From positions 49,105,366 through 49,169,365 of the forward strand of contig CM019717.1 of the NCBI GenBank assembly GCA_009760885.1: a stretch of 64,000 nucleotides of DNA. Direction: 5' to 3'. Both the position numbers and the translations under genes were made by a program. Every line of letters begins with the position of its first letter. The stretch's first letter is position 1. The notes under the pieces were generated by a model. That model was not told the DNA's origin, did not search any database, and saw only the letters and a program-made list of their open reading frames with translations. Origin of the DNA: Achatina immaculata. Taxonomy: Eukaryota; Mollusca; Gastropoda; Stylommatophora; Achatinidae. Positions 1 through 12,429 of the stretch are shown in pieces.

Positions 1-19
1 AGGTAACACAGGTATTGAC

Positions 20-858
20 TGAGTACATGGGACCCAACTAGAAGATCTTGATTTTGCTGATGACATAACTCTTTATCAGTAATAATGTGAATTCCATGCA
101 AGAAAAAGCAGATAGCCTGTCTTCACTGGCTAGCAAAATAGGACTTGAAATTAACAAGGACAAAACAAAAATAATGAAAATTCCCTTCAATCAAAATGGA
201 AAACTACACATAGAAGGGACAGATATTGAAGAAGTCAATCAATTTGCACACCTTAGCAGCTACATTGACCAGGATGGTGACACTAGAAAGGAAGTTAGGA
301 TCAGAATTGCAAAAGCAGCATCAATCTTCAAGAATCTTGAGAACATGGAATTCAAAAGTTATAAGCACAAAAACCAAGTTAAGACTATTCAATTCAAATG
401 TAATATCCGCCCTCATGTATGCATGCGAAAGCTGGAAAACAACTAAAGTAATAGAAAAGAAATTAGACTCTTTTGAAAACAAATGCATAAGGAAAATACT
501 CGGCATCAAGTGGAGCGAATTCAAGAACAATGTAGAGATAAGACAGATGACTGAACAACAACCAGCCTCATGGGTGATCAGGAAAAGGAGATGGACATAT
601 GTTGGTCACTTGATGAGAAGAAATGATCAGAGAATCCCAAAACAAGCTATCAAAGTGGAATACAACAGGCTGAAGAAAAAGAGGCAGACCGCGTGAAACT
701 CTGAAGAGGACATTGTTAAGAGAGGCCAAATTAACAGGCATAAAATCCTTTGATGAGGTTGAAAGACTCGCTGAGGACAGGAAAAATTGTCGAACTACTC
801 TGGGAGCCCTATGTGACGTTTAACGGCACGGGAAGGATATAAGATATAAGATAAGAGA
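20..858 (+). mobile_element. LINE A, 3' end of a non-LTR retrotransposon (RT C-terminus), decayed
   Basis: The fragment opens at the RT catalytic motif (LDFADDITL) and continues through KIGLEINKDKTKIMK, a YACESWK-type block and a W-x-Y-V-G-H-L-M-R block. It then ends in a tail of ATAAG units near 835-855. Several frameshifts split the frame at 420-450 and 696. The motif order is that of the RTE-like endonuclease-RT LINEs; the upstream part lies outside the window. Confidence 0.75.
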
Positions 859-1004
859 GAAAGAAAAATCACAAGAGAATTACCTGGGATTTGAACCATG
901 GACTCCGGTAGGACGAGCAGCCATCTAGCCACGAAAGAAAAGTGTACTAATGAGCTGCGCTAACTCGAATCATGGGTAATTCTCTTGTGATTTTTCTTTT
1001 TCTC
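857..1004 (-). repeat. tRNA-like sequence enclosed by ~28-bp inverted repeats
   Basis: Arms at 857-884 and 975-1004 are reverse complements (GGTAATTCTCTTGTGATTTT type). The loop, read on the minus strand, contains an A-box-like GTTAGCGCAGCTCATTAG (964-947) and a B box GGTTCAAATCC (897-887), spaced as in a tRNA with a long variable region. It cannot fold as a normal tRNA acceptor end. A SINE head captured in a foldback element is the likely explanation. Confidence 0.5.
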
Positions 1005-1009
1005 ACGTC

Positions 1010-2030
1010 TCACTAAAGTGCTTTGTCTATGATTTTTTCAAGGTCTAATCCTTCAAAACTGTGTTCTCTTACTTTACCATACAAAAGCCTCATTGTTTCC
1101 TATTTTTAAAAAATTGTTCCATGCTACAATAAGAAGTGGATTACAGCTGCTGTGTTACGCAGACCCAGAGTTTAACTAAAAAGCTTGAAAATGTGCAAAA
1201 AAAATGTGAAGTGGCTGAAATAAAAATATTTTAACAGTTGACTAAGTGGCACAAGAAAAAATTAAGGTACTCGTAAAAAAACTAACTGGGCATGCCAAGG
1301 ACTGCACCAAATGAAGAAGACTGATGGCACAACCTTAGTGGCAAAACACAATGAACACACTTTTTAAAAAAAATGATTCTGACTCTTCTTCTGCTTCTCT
1401 CCTACATCCCATGGTTCTAGCTTCAGATATCTATGTTTATAGTCCAGATAAACTGCAGTCCTTTGGAGATCATGCTTTGTGATCCCAAAGTTTGTCTTCC
1501 AGCATAACTTCCCATTGCCAGAGCCAGGTTTGGGCTTCTTGGTGGAGGAGGTAGAGCCACAGGATGCACGCTGAACTCTGGATGTGTTTGGCATGTGCAA
1601 TCAGGGACATGTGACAAGCCAAGACAATATATGTGCGCTTGCATTTAGCAGTTTGTAGGCTGAAGATAGTGGTTTGTTCTTGACATGACCTGATTTCCAT
1701 GATACTGATTCAAACCAGTACTGGATACCTAGCTGCACCTACTTGGGACTGCACAAAAATTGAAACCAAAACAGAACCAGTTTCAAAAACCCCTTCTTAC
1801 TTTTCAAACTTCCTCACAGCATCACTCTGCAACCCCGCTATTTTCTCTGCAACCCCTCTTCTCTGCAACACCTCTTCCCCAATCACCTGTTTCAATTTCT
1901 CCTAGCTAGGCCAGTAGTGCGTCACTCTCTCTCCCCTCCCTGGTTCCCCATCCACCACCCCCAGTTACAACCCACCGACCACATGTCACAGGTCTCTATT
2001 TAAACAATTTCCACGTCCTACCAGATCCAT
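1010..2030. other. Unassigned sequence
   Basis: Short overlapping frames at 1364-1700 (minus) and 1699-1905 (plus) lack motifs or splice support. 1800-2030 is C-rich on the plus strand with several CTCTGCAA repeats. No gene is supported. Confidence 0.4.
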
Positions 2031-2236
2031 TCCTGACACACACCGCCGGACAAGCCACACCTTGCAATTTACAGCTAAGTACTCCTTTAAAAAAAATTTT
2101 TTTTTTTTTTAAACAGTATTCATGTAAATCTATACTTTATCTCCTCTCCCTATTTCTTCGTTCTGTATGTTTTTGTATGATTAAGGCTCACGCCGAAACG
2201 TCACAACTTTGTAATCGTTAAGTAATAAAGCTGCTC
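2030..2236 (+). mobile_element. Penelope-like terminal (PLTR) fragment with hammerhead-like stem
   Basis: GGCTCACGCCGAAACGTC (2185-2202) matches the terminal motif of the larger Penelope-like element at 34.7 and 37.0 kb. GGC/GCC can pair around TCAC and is followed by GAAAC, as in the stem II and GAAA core of hammerhead ribozymes known from Penelope-like elements. The CUGANGA box is degenerate here. Confidence 0.4.
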
Positions 2237-2239
2237 CTA

Positions 2240-3230
2240 CTTTTTTCCGATTTTATACATTCTAGTATCACAGCTTTACTGCAGTGTTTAGTGTATAGTT
2301 GTATACTTATACACCAATTATTCAGTTTCAAAAACAAGTGGGACCACTTACTAACAGGTGACAGTGTAGACAGACTGGCATTTTATGACAGGAGATTCTG
2401 TTTTAAGGTATGAGATCTTTAACAGCATAAATAGTTAAAATTGTACTCCACTTCAAAAGGATTAAACTTAAATTTATCTTATTTTGATTATTTGAAATAT
2501 AAACATAATGCACCTTTCAGGGCAGAACAAATGTAGTAGTGAATCACATACATACTCAGCAGTCATTTGAATAACATTAGGAATCGGTTCCAGGAAATGG
2601 TTCCATTAATACTTACTACACTGGCACTCGAAGTTTCAACTCTTAGGGCCGCCTCCTTCCCCCTACCCCCCGAGTAATACTCAGCTCTTCTTTAACACTA
2701 AGCTAGAGGAAGGGGCAATGGGGACGCGTCTTGACGATTCCTGGAAGTTTGCATTAAGAAATGTTGAGAGTGAAAATAGCTGGAACATTGCCTACTTACG
2801 ACAACAAGACAAAAGAATCATTCGATTCTCACAATGTCTTATTAAGGAACATCTCTCCAGACATTTAACAGATGATAAGATGGTCGGTCAAATTTGCTTG
2901 AGGGTGAAAAGAAAGCCTGACGAAGACAGATGGAGAAAGAAAATATATATATAAAAAAATCACAGTTTACCTTCGGTATCCTGATGACGTGAAGCTTCAT
3001 ATTAGTAACGGTGACATTAGCGATATTATCTCGCCGTGATGGTTGTCGTGTCACTTGAATTCAGAAGTGACCTTTTTGCATTTATAATTTAGAGCCTTAG
3101 GAAAGGGGAGAAAACAATGTAATCCGAAGTGATTCCGCTTTTTTTAAGCGACCATGACGGTGCTGTACACAAATGTTTGTCTGATATATACATGATACTT
3201 AGCAATATTAGATTTTTAAGTGTTGGCGAA
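2240..3230. other. Non-coding, AT-rich
   Basis: One 78-codon plus-strand frame (2718-2954) begins at an ATG but has no recognisable motif, partner exon or conserved feature. I see no other structure. Confidence 0.35.
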
Positions 3231-3231
3231 A

Positions 3232-3352
3232 CAGCTGACCAAGACCATATCTCACCTCCCCTATGATGACCGCAGTATGGGTATAGACTAACGGGGCAGG
3301 CATCGCCATAGTCTCCACGGCGGTGGAGTCTACTAAAGATGCATAGCACACC
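3232..3352 (-). repeat. SINE family S2 fragment
   Basis: GGGGCAGGCATCGCCATAG and GGTGGAGTCTAC recur in reverse orientation at 44195-44345 and in diverged form at 26764-26880 and 39301-39365. It is a dispersed short repeat of unknown class, followed by CT-rich simple repeats to 3410. Confidence 0.5.
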
Positions 3353-3361
3353 CCCTGTTTT

Positions 3362-3412
3362 TTAACCTCTCTCTCTCTCTCTATTCCCCCCCCCTCTCTC
3401 TCTCTCTCACTG
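3362..3412. repeat. CT/C-run simple repeat
   Basis: Two CT dinucleotide tracts are separated by a run of C. Confidence 0.8.
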
Positions 3413-3779
3413 AAAGTCTATGCCAGCAGCCGTATGATATCACGTTCTACATAACCATTGATCCCTTGTGCATCTCAGCAGGCTTGTCACTGAGCATTTC
3501 CCCTGCTAGGATGCCAAACCATCAAATATGTTCTCACTATGCTTCTGTCTCCGATCTTTCATGTTGACATTATGTGCTCTGACCTTCCCCTCCTCCAAAT
3601 ATGTCCTATAAATTCAGATTGTCTTTTTGATGATCGTCGTTATGATTTTCATTGTTTCTTGTGCCATTTTCAGGGTTCCTCGTTCGATTATTTTCGCTGT
3701 TGATGGTACCTTCAGGATTATTTTTTTAAGAACCACATTTCGGCTGATTCCAGCCTTTTTTAAAAATCTCTTTAGCTCC

Positions 3780-4810
3780 ACATCAAGCGAATGAGATCGT
3801 GGATGGCAGAAGCAGTGGAGACAGTCAGCAGTCTGCGACCCAGAGTAGGTTCCCCTAGAATCGGACTGGACTAACGTGCCAAATATGCAGAATCTAAAGA
3901 AGGTCGTGATCCAGTTTGACCGTGAATGCTGAGAAGAGACTAGGGGTAAAACAGATGCCCAGGTGCAGGAACAGATTCAGAATCACTCCAAACGACATGA
4001 TCCTGTGATCTTCACAGTCGGGTCAGTGGCGCGAGGCCCAAAAAGTGGATGGACCTATATTATCTACCGTAACGGCAGACCGATTACGAATAAATCAGAA
4101 GCCTATGTAACCACCACTTCGAGCATGAGAATGGAGGTGCAGGCAGCATAAGAAGCAATTTCCTGGTTGGTGGAGCAGGGCGACTAGCACAAGACCATTT
4201 AACAGACTCCCAAAGCATATTACGGAGAATCGAGAGACATTTCTTCCGCGGGGAGTAGACCCATCTTCTATATGGCTCTCGGTTATCCAGTTTGACGTAG
4301 ATAAACTGTCCGGGTCATGCGGGAGTCAAAGACAGTGAGAAAGCGGGCAAGCTGGCAGGCATGGCATAAATTCAGGGCAGCTAGGAATGGACAAAGAAGA
4401 GATTGCAAGAGCCACCTTGGAAAGGCTGCGTATGGAGGATGACATCAGACTGAACGACGACAATCATATCGGGGGGGGGGTGATCAAATTGTGGGAGAAG
4501 AGGGGAAGTGGACGTTTTTATCCGAAATAAATGGTTTAGCGCGTTACCCACAACCAGTATGTGACTGGCTCCTCACAGACGCACAGTTAAGTGTGTATTG
4601 GAACGGAAGGCGGAGCACATATGAGAATGCCGGGAGTGCGGGAATGCCAGTCTGTGATTACTGTTACTGCTACAGCTCCACTCATAGACTGAAAAATTGA
4701 CCTGCTCCATAGCCAGCACGATGCTGTGTCTCAGCTTCTTGACCGCATTAGCTGCAGTGAACACCAGCTCGCAGTTCCAAAGAAGATTGAAGAATATATT
4801 TTAACTGCTA
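3780..4810 (+). mobile_element. LINE with RNase H domain (I-like), 3' end, decayed
   Basis: The frame at 3963-4151 reads SGWTYIIYRNGRPITNK and TTSSMRMEVQAA, the start of a retrotransposon RNase H. The catalytic D-G-S has become V-G-S. Further frames hold the rest of RNase H up to a Cys-rich end (SAGMPVCDYCYC). Stops and frameshifts are many. A related copy is at 61640-62790. Confidence 0.7.
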
Positions 4811-4814
4811 ATTA

Positions 4815-6790
4815 GCCAATGAAAAACATAATGTCGGTCTGCACGGCGATGTACACGTGATAACTCTGTACTGACGCCTGTAAATAATGAAGGAAATAAA
4901 CATATTTTATTATATTATATATCTTTTCCATTACAAGTATTTTCCTTCGTGTCACAGAGGGTGAACAAAACTTCCAATTATGTGAGAAAATAGAAGCTGA
5001 TTACGACTGAAAAACTGTGGAAGAGATTGTCAGTCTGACTGTAGGACTACACCTGGTGGTTTTAATTATTTTTGGAATCCTCCCCCCCCCCCCACCCCAA
5101 ACTCCTATGGCAGGAAATTGCCCCATGTGTAGTTTAAAGGGCATGTTGCGTTTCATGCAATAATTAGTGTTTACGTATACAACTATATACGAGGCACTGC
5201 AGTTTCATGGGCTTTTATGGCAATTTTTATTTATTCGCTTAACAATCGTATACTGTTTTGTTATCACATGTCTTCCAGTTTAATTAGTCATTTTTTTTTC
5301 CTAATGGTCGAAGATTTCTGAACAGTAATGTAAACACATATTCATCTCATCCATCCATATCTTTTTTGCACATAAAAGAAAGCAATCACCGTATTCTGTG
5401 GCGGCTTTCAGGGTAACAAATCCTCCCTAGTTCTTGAGGTATCAGAACAACTTTTGTGTGGCGTTCCGACAGTGTAATATTCCATTCATCTTAGCTTCAA
5501 CATCTGTCCATATTACCGGCTAGTCTTCACTCGGCTTCTCCTTTTTTTCTGGCGGTTCAGAACTTGGCGTTCCCACCATTTGTCAGCTTGTTTCATTTCG
5601 GCACTTGATCTCTTCTTGTCTTGTTTACCATTTTTAATCTCACATTTTAAAAGTTCGACGATTTGAAATAACAAGCTCTCAGGTATGAAACAAGACCATT
5701 TTTCTGAAGTTTTTTTAAAACCTATTTAAACAGCTTATGGTAGTCTGAGAGTGAATGCATCGTACTGAATGGATATTTTCATATTTCCCTAAGAAGACTT
5801 GGCTTTTGAGCATTAATATGTATCACTGTAATCCTCAACACTGCCGTCCCAAGATAGAGTGTCATACTAACATGTTATAACGTGCTCAGTCTCAACGAAA
5901 AGTAGTTCTCTGACCTCAGTTCTTTTCATTTCTATGTACGGTAAAAATTGTTAGAGCATTCATTTCAGCATCAATAAAGTGAAGAACACGCACATACCCA
6001 CATCCTTGCAGCCACATACATAACAAAAAAAAGTAAAAGTAACACTGTGTACTCGTGCTAAACTTTTTATTGGTACAGCTAGTAAACTACACATTACAAA
6101 GAAAGAATAACTTGGTCGTAAGGCACCGGACTAGAAAATACGATGGGAAAAAAAAATCTTGGATATATGAAGAACTTTTTGTATATATCTTGTGCCTCTA
6201 AAATGTTTTCGTTTTGCACCTGCTGCACCCTGACAGTATGCGGGAAAATAAAGGGACCACTGGCAGATTTGTAAAACTTCTCAGTACATACTGCATCAAG
6301 CAAATAAATAAAGAACACAGTTTTTCTTCCTGTAAAAAATAGTTTTCCATATGATAGTAACAAATGAGGAAAACACTAATTTATTTTTCTTCCATTTTAG
6401 CAGTAAAACATTACATTTCATCAACACAAATCTTGACTTTTGTTGTTGTTGTTGTATAATCATAATATCACTATTCTAAATTTCTGAATAATATTTTTTC
6501 CTTCAGGTGATGTTTGGATATTGCAAGCAGAAGAAAGTTATCATCTACATGTCTTAATTACCTCTGGAATTCATAAACCTTAATGCAAAGATAGTGAGTG
6601 GTTCTATCCTACATGTTACATGCATTTACTAATTCCCAAAATTACTTCTAAATATCAGAAGTCTTGTATACAGTGACTTTCAACCTCTATACATAAGACT
6701 TACGTTTAATGGCATGAAGTGTATTCCTTTCAGGGACTGACAATAGTCTGCTCCAGTGTGCCTTAATTTTGATGCAAATATTCTCCGTTT
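4815..6790. other. Non-coding AT-rich stretch
   Basis: It holds homopolymer runs (C-run near 5082), a TTG microsatellite near 6440 and no supported gene. The 89-codon minus frame at 6094-6363 has low-complexity composition and no motif. Confidence 0.4.
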
Positions 6791-6792
6791 TC

Positions 6793-7247
6793 AGAGGTGG
6801 GCACTGAATGTCATTAACAAGAAGATCAGAGACAGGTAGTGAATGTCAATAACCAGAGGATCAGGTGGGCACTGAATATCATTACCCAGAAAATAAAAGA
6901 TTGGCACTGATTAGCCAAAAAAATAAGATGTGGACATAGAATGTCTTTAACTAGAAGACCAGAGGTTGGCACTGAATGTCATTAACTAGAACATAAGAGG
7001 TGGTAACTGACTGTCATTAATCAGAGGTGGGCACTGAATGTCATTTACCAGAACATCAGAGGTGGTAACTGACTGTCATTAATCAGAGGTGGGCACTGAA
7101 TGTCATTAACTAGAACATCAGAGGTGGTAATTGACTGTCATTAATCAGAGGTAGGCACTGAATGTCATTAACTAGAACATCAGAGGTGGTAACTGACTGT
7201 CATTAATCAGAGGTAGGCACTGAATGTCATTAACCAGAAGACCACAG
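6793..7247 (+). repeat. Dimeric minisatellite (~62-bp higher-order unit)
   Basis: The motif GAGGTGGGCACTGAATGTCAT alternates with a diverged partner GAGGTGGTAACTGACTGTCAT. From about 6960 the array is a regular 62-bp dimer (27 + 35 bp); left of that it decays to irregular monomers. Confidence 0.85.
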
Positions 7248-7337
7248 GAAACCGTGAAACCATGGGCTCATGGGAAAAAACCCACCACTCAAAAGCCAGA
7301 CACTAAGCCACCCAAAATCACCCCCTCATCCATTAAA

Positions 7338-7430
7338 ACATCCAAGTCCACACCAGAGCTTTAGTTTTACACCTGTAAAAGCCTCATCCGTCCACACCAG
7401 AGCTTTAGTTTTACACCTGTAAAAGCCTAA
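7338..7430 (+). repeat. Two-copy direct repeat (~44 bp)
   Basis: GTCCACACCAGAGCTTTAG and the following TTTTACACCTGTAAAAGCCT occur twice in tandem with a short spacer. Confidence 0.8.
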
Positions 7431-7439
7431 GTCTCACTG

Positions 7440-7910
7440 CCATTTTACCCTTTAAAAGACAAATATATCAAATAACAAAAAAGAAAATTCATGGCACAGC
7501 TACATGGTCCTGCACTGCTGAAGGTTTATATCATATTATGAGAGGAGATTCTCCACACAACATGCTGTGTTTCACAACACATAAATTCAAGTGAGCTGCA
7601 GTTAATAAAAATGTAAAACTTCTAACAAATATGATAAACTTACAGTTTCCAATATATCTGTAAAGTAAAAGACAAGGATTTCATTTCAAAATATTTTTTT
7701 TCGAATTAATGAAAAAATTCTTAGAGCACAAACTTAATTTTAGCATTATTTATATTTTTAATGTAAATCTCCAACAGCCAAGATTTGTTTTAGAAAAACC
7801 CTATTGTTGTCTATGAAAAGGAGTTGTATTAACATATATTTAATTTTTAAAAAAAAAAAACTAATCTGAATGATATTAGAGAAATAAATTTGGCATCATC
7901 ATTCCTATGG
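7440..7910. other. Non-coding AT-rich stretch
   Basis: A/T runs only. No gene or named repeat is seen. Confidence 0.4.
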
Positions 7911-7914
7911 CAAA

Positions 7915-8205
7915 AAAAGTCTTGAAATGCTTTATAGAGCCAGTCCTACTATTTGCAAGTGAATCATGCTCATTAACAAAAACAAGAAGAAGAAGAGCAT
8001 TAGAGGCAAATTAAATGTAGATCCTATGAAGAATGTTAAGACATGGGTAGCTAAAATAACAAATGAAGAATGCCTAAGGAAAACCAATGAGAAATGAACT
8101 TTAATAAACTCACTATGGGAGGGCAGTCAAGGTTAACTGGCCATATAATAAGAAACGGAGGGATAGAAAATATAGTGATAACAGGGAAAATTTTAAAAAC
8201 TGTGA
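7915..8205 (+). mobile_element. RTE-type LINE remnant
   Basis: Decayed frames read LKCFIEPVLLFASES, WVAKITNEECLRK and LTGHIIRNGGIENIV, which match the C-terminal part of the RTE copies at 33.6 and 60.7 kb. Stops and indels are present throughout. Confidence 0.6.
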
Positions 8206-9590
8206 CCTGGAAAGCTCAAAGTCTTGAAATTTTGCCTAAAAAAATTTTTTAATTTCTGTAACGTTTTGTTCTTATATTAAAATTATGACTCACAGTGTCT
8301 AATATTCTATTCTAATTAAACTTTCAAACATAACTATTTCAAAGTGCATTCACTATTAAAATGAGCAGACAGTTCATTTTAAACAGAATTTAATATTCCC
8401 AGTACTTTCTGCTTAAATATAGCACTTCAATCAAAATTTCCAAGTCACTAAGAAAACAATAATTACAATCTTTAACATCACAGAATCATTGTCCTGTATC
8501 ACAGACAGTTGAGGCAAAGCTGTGTTTGCAAGATGGTTGTAGCTTTGTGCTAATTTCCTTTTGTTTTTATTGTGTTAAATATTATTTTTAAAAAAGAGAA
8601 AACTCTTTAAACATGAGAAGCAAGTGTATTTAATGTATGCACACCCAATGAAGGGAAAAAAAACTTTCATGAATGACCAGTCTTTAAGACTAGTAGCCCA
8701 CTCTGTTTCATGTAGTCAGTGAAAGCATTTTTCTTAAAACCAGATTATAACCTTCAGCTGTGCAATAGCACCAGTTTTTCTTTCTAATATCTGCTAATGT
8801 TTACTCTACATCAGAGATGAACTAAAGAGGAATACAACCCCATTATTCTATGGAAGCAGTGATAAAAATATGTAAAACAAAACACCGTAAATCAATATAT
8901 GCATGGTACAAGAAGAAAAATATAATATGCATATTATCTAATACAAGTAAAGATTTAATATTTGTGTAAAGAGAAAAGAAACATTTGCAAAATTCTGGCT
9001 GCCTTGAATAGAGATAAAATGACTGCTGGTGTTAATAGTAAACACCGAACTACTTACAAAACTACAAGCAAAATTGCACAGTACAATATAAATGTTAAAG
9101 ATTCACAATCTGAGATCACAGTAAGGGAAAAAAAAATTAAGAAAATACAGAACCTTGGTATGATATAGATGAAACAAAAACTTCACAAAGTTTAGATAAA
9201 AAGACTGTTGCAAAAAGCAAAACAACACAACTCCTCAGATTTCTCTCCCTTGGACAGACAATTTGCCCATTAAATTTCTGACACTCTAAGGGCAGTAGAA
9301 CCCCTCTGAGGTTTGACACTAAACTGTGATATGCAACACAGCCAGGGCACTACACAAAGCTTGGCTGCAGGCTGTGAGAAGCCCTGCATGATGCCACAAG
9401 CTGTACTAGGTGGTGACTCAATTACCATTCTAGGATCTGAATGGAAGAACTAAACTGTGAAACTATTTTTTATTTCCTAAACTTTTTCCCATCCTTATCC
9501 TTCTTTGATAAATCAGTCTTATCACTGTTTTCCATGTGTCAAGATTTTCTGAGACAAGTGAAGTCATGTTTCTGAGGTATACATTGGATG
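8206..9590. other. Non-coding AT-rich stretch
   Basis: No gene or repeat is supported. The short frames at 8962-9168 and 9137-9319 have no motif. Confidence 0.35.
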
Positions 9591-9715
9591 TAGTGTTTGT
9601 GCCCATATTTTTTTTAACCTGTCAGAACACATGAAAGTGATATGGTCAGTATTACACTCTGTCACCTTTCCTTCCTTGGGGCCAGGTGTAGCAAAAACCC
9701 AACTGTAATGACAGG
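9590..9715 (-). repeat. tRNA-derived SINE body fragment
   Basis: ACCTGTCAGAACACATGA and GTGATATGGTCAGTATTAC match the reverse of the SINE body at 33001-33255 and the copy at 58303-58476. Confidence 0.5.
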
Positions 9716-9977
9716 TGATCTGAGTCACTTAGGTCAAAGTCAAACACCAATCTTCATCATAAAAAATGAGTGCACTAACCACTTTATTTAGAAGTGTAAA
9801 GACGACTTTCAGACAAAAAATAAAAAATCACTATATGAATCACACAGGAATCACAGTATTTTATCAATTCATTTTGTTATATGATTTCTTCTACAAGTTT
9901 CATGTAGCAATCAGTGCTGGGAAGACTAAACAAATGAAGTCTGCCTGAATCAAAATTGCCAATCTTCTTCTTCTTCT

Positions 9978-10440
9978 TCATATGTACATTGGCAATGATG
10001 CGTGGTACCCTGATTTTTGCGATGCACCTTTTGGCTGGGTATCTCCGACTTCAGCACCTTTCCTTGCTAGGGCAGACTGTGCTCTTGCTTGGACTGCCAT
10101 TAAGACAGTGGTGTAGGCAGGCCTGACTAAAACTTTGTTTTCCAGCCGCTGGTGGCTGTACTTAAGCCCCTTCTCCACGTCAGATCCAGCATGTAATGCT
10201 GGCTGGCCAGACAGCTTCGAGACAGTTCCACAGAGACACTCCAACTTTGGGATGAGGAATCTGATGATTGCCTCAATGATATCCATTCCCCGCCACCTAT
10301 AGTCTGCTGGTTCTGTTTTGTTTACATCATTCTGAAAGTCATTGTTGTAGAGACCCATAGTGTTGTCACGTCCTGGATTCACTGGTTTCACACCAGATTT
10401 TCCTCATCCCCACCAGCAATCTCCATGTCCCCATCTGTCC
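9978..10440 (-). CDS. Unidentified exon-like reading frame
   Basis: A minus-strand frame of about 137 residues has balanced composition unlike the surrounding AT-rich DNA; it includes DYRWRGMDIIEAIIRFLIPK and PAYTTVLMAVQARAQSALAR. It ends at TGA near 9978, and a minus-strand AATAAA lies at about 9788. Upstream, an acceptor-like TAATGTCAG near 10440 opens a second coding-like frame (TDGDMEIAGGDEENLV) that stops at TGA before the main frame takes over. This implies a frameshift, a missed junction or a pseudogene. I do not recognise the protein. Confidence 0.4.
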
Positions 10441-11940
10441 TGACATTACATTTTACAAAAATAACAATTACAATTAGTGTTGATTGCTACAAGTTTCTGG
10501 GCTACAGAAGTAGATCAGAGTTTTTAAGCAAACAGATCTATGTTCCCTGTCTCACAAAGACTATGTTAAAAGTGTGTTCTTTACACAGTTGTTCCCAGCG
10601 GGCAAAATAGCCAATGAAGCTGCAGATAATCTTAATCCTATAAAAGATCTTTAATTTTTTTTAAAATATATAAATATAAAAAGAAAGGGTTAAATAACGT
10701 TTTTAAAAAAGTTTCTCCACATACATAATAAAAATCTAAACAAAACAAAAGTAAGTAGAGAGTTCATATATAATGGTTATCCATTAACAATTACAGAATT
10801 ATACAATTCAGTGTATCATACATTTAACATAATGTATATGGCAATAGCTAAAAAATCTAAACATATAAGATGGTACATACTAGTATAAGATAATAAAATA
10901 ACACATACACAGGTGCATTTAATTATGCTGAATGGAGGAAAACAATTTTATGAAAGATCAAAGAAAATATATTCTAAAACAATACAACTGTGGTCAATGA
11001 AATTCTTTATGTTCTTCGTGGCATGAACTGTTTAGTTTCTCCACTGCTGAGACGGTCTTACTTTCATGATCCCACAGTCCTTGATTGACTTACAACAACA
11101 AAAAATACATTCTGCCTTTCTCTCACTGTATCTAACATTTATTCGCTTCAGTCTTTATCACTGAATCAGTCAATGCATAGTTTGCTTTTAAGTCCACGGT
11201 GCTTACTCACTTGGGAATATCTGTTTAAACAACAACATAACTAATATCTAACTAACTAAATTGTCTGAATTTCTGAAATGTTGAATCTGATTGTGTTCAA
11301 ACAGGGAAACCTCAAAGCATATGTTGTTCAGTCAGGCATCTAGTTTATGTTTTTCATTCAACTGTATTTTCTAGCCTCAAATTAAATCAGGTTTGCTTGT
11401 CAAATATTGCACTCTCTGACATGTGCAAATATAGTCCACAGTTTACAGATTAATGTTATGATGGACTAATGATGGTACTGCTCCTACAAAAGAATTTGCT
11501 GCCTGTACAGTTGTTCAAGAAAGAAAGCTTTACTTTTTGAGTTGCACAACAGAAAAACATCATTCTGTATTTATTACTGGGTATCTTGTGCCCCAACAGC
11601 AATGAACTATATTAAAGTTAAAAAAGTTTGAAAATAAATAACTTTCAGATAATCAATATAAGATTGAAAAACAAATACAATTTGGTATTTGTTCAGCATT
11701 ATCTGGTAATAGAGTCATGCACCAACGGCCACATTTTGGGATGGGAAGGAGCTTCTGGTTTTAAGTCAGTTTTGCTGTATGTTGGTCGTTACAGGAGAGG
11801 TCAGACACTAGGTACAGTTTATTTTAAGATGAACAGATATGTTTATCATCACTTTAAATTACTCCCAGAATGAAAATCAGTGCCAATAATTGTGCTGTAA
11901 ATAAGAAAATATGAATCGCAATATAGAATCATAACAGTAA
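10441..11940. other. Non-coding AT-rich stretch
   Basis: It includes A/T runs and a plus frame at 11628-11873 with no recognised motif. I see no convincing gene. Confidence 0.35.
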
Positions 11941-11948
11941 TAACTTTC

Positions 11949-12014
11949 AATGTTTGCATGTAGGTCTGCATATGTATATTTTTATATACATATGCAGATC
12001 CACATGCAAACATT
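11949..12014. repeat. Foldback hairpin, 31-bp arms
   Basis: Arms 11949-11979 and 11984-12014 pair with two mismatches around a 4-nt loop (inner arm CTGCATATGTATAT). It may be a small foldback element or the end of a MITE. Confidence 0.8.
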
Positions 12015-12429
12015 TTGTACAATACAAATGATGATGCAGTGTGCTAGTTCATCTTATCTTGTCTTACAGTGGATTTATAGTGTATGTGGAACAGCAAATG
12101 TTTGTAAATTAATCACAAAATGAATAGCAAAACACTGAACAGTCTGACAGGACCTTGACCTAATTAGGAACAGCAGTAGCTCAGTAGGCTATAAGTTGGA
12201 ATATGACTGTATTAACATGCTTTTAAGAAGGAAAAAAAAACCCATGAAGTATAATAATGTTGTTCAACATTTAGCTCTCTGTAGCTGCAAGCTATAGCAT
12301 AGTGCCTTGTAACCGAGAATTAAGAATATAATTATAAATATATTTTAGTTATAATAGTTAATATCAAATAAGAACAGAAAAGTTAGGAAACTTACAGCAA
12401 GGTAGAGAACCAATTCCCATGATACTAGT

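Noticed and set aside
12168..12230. tRNA gene (GTAGCTCAGTAGG A-box-like)
   Set aside because: No B box or acceptor stem; at most a SINE trace.
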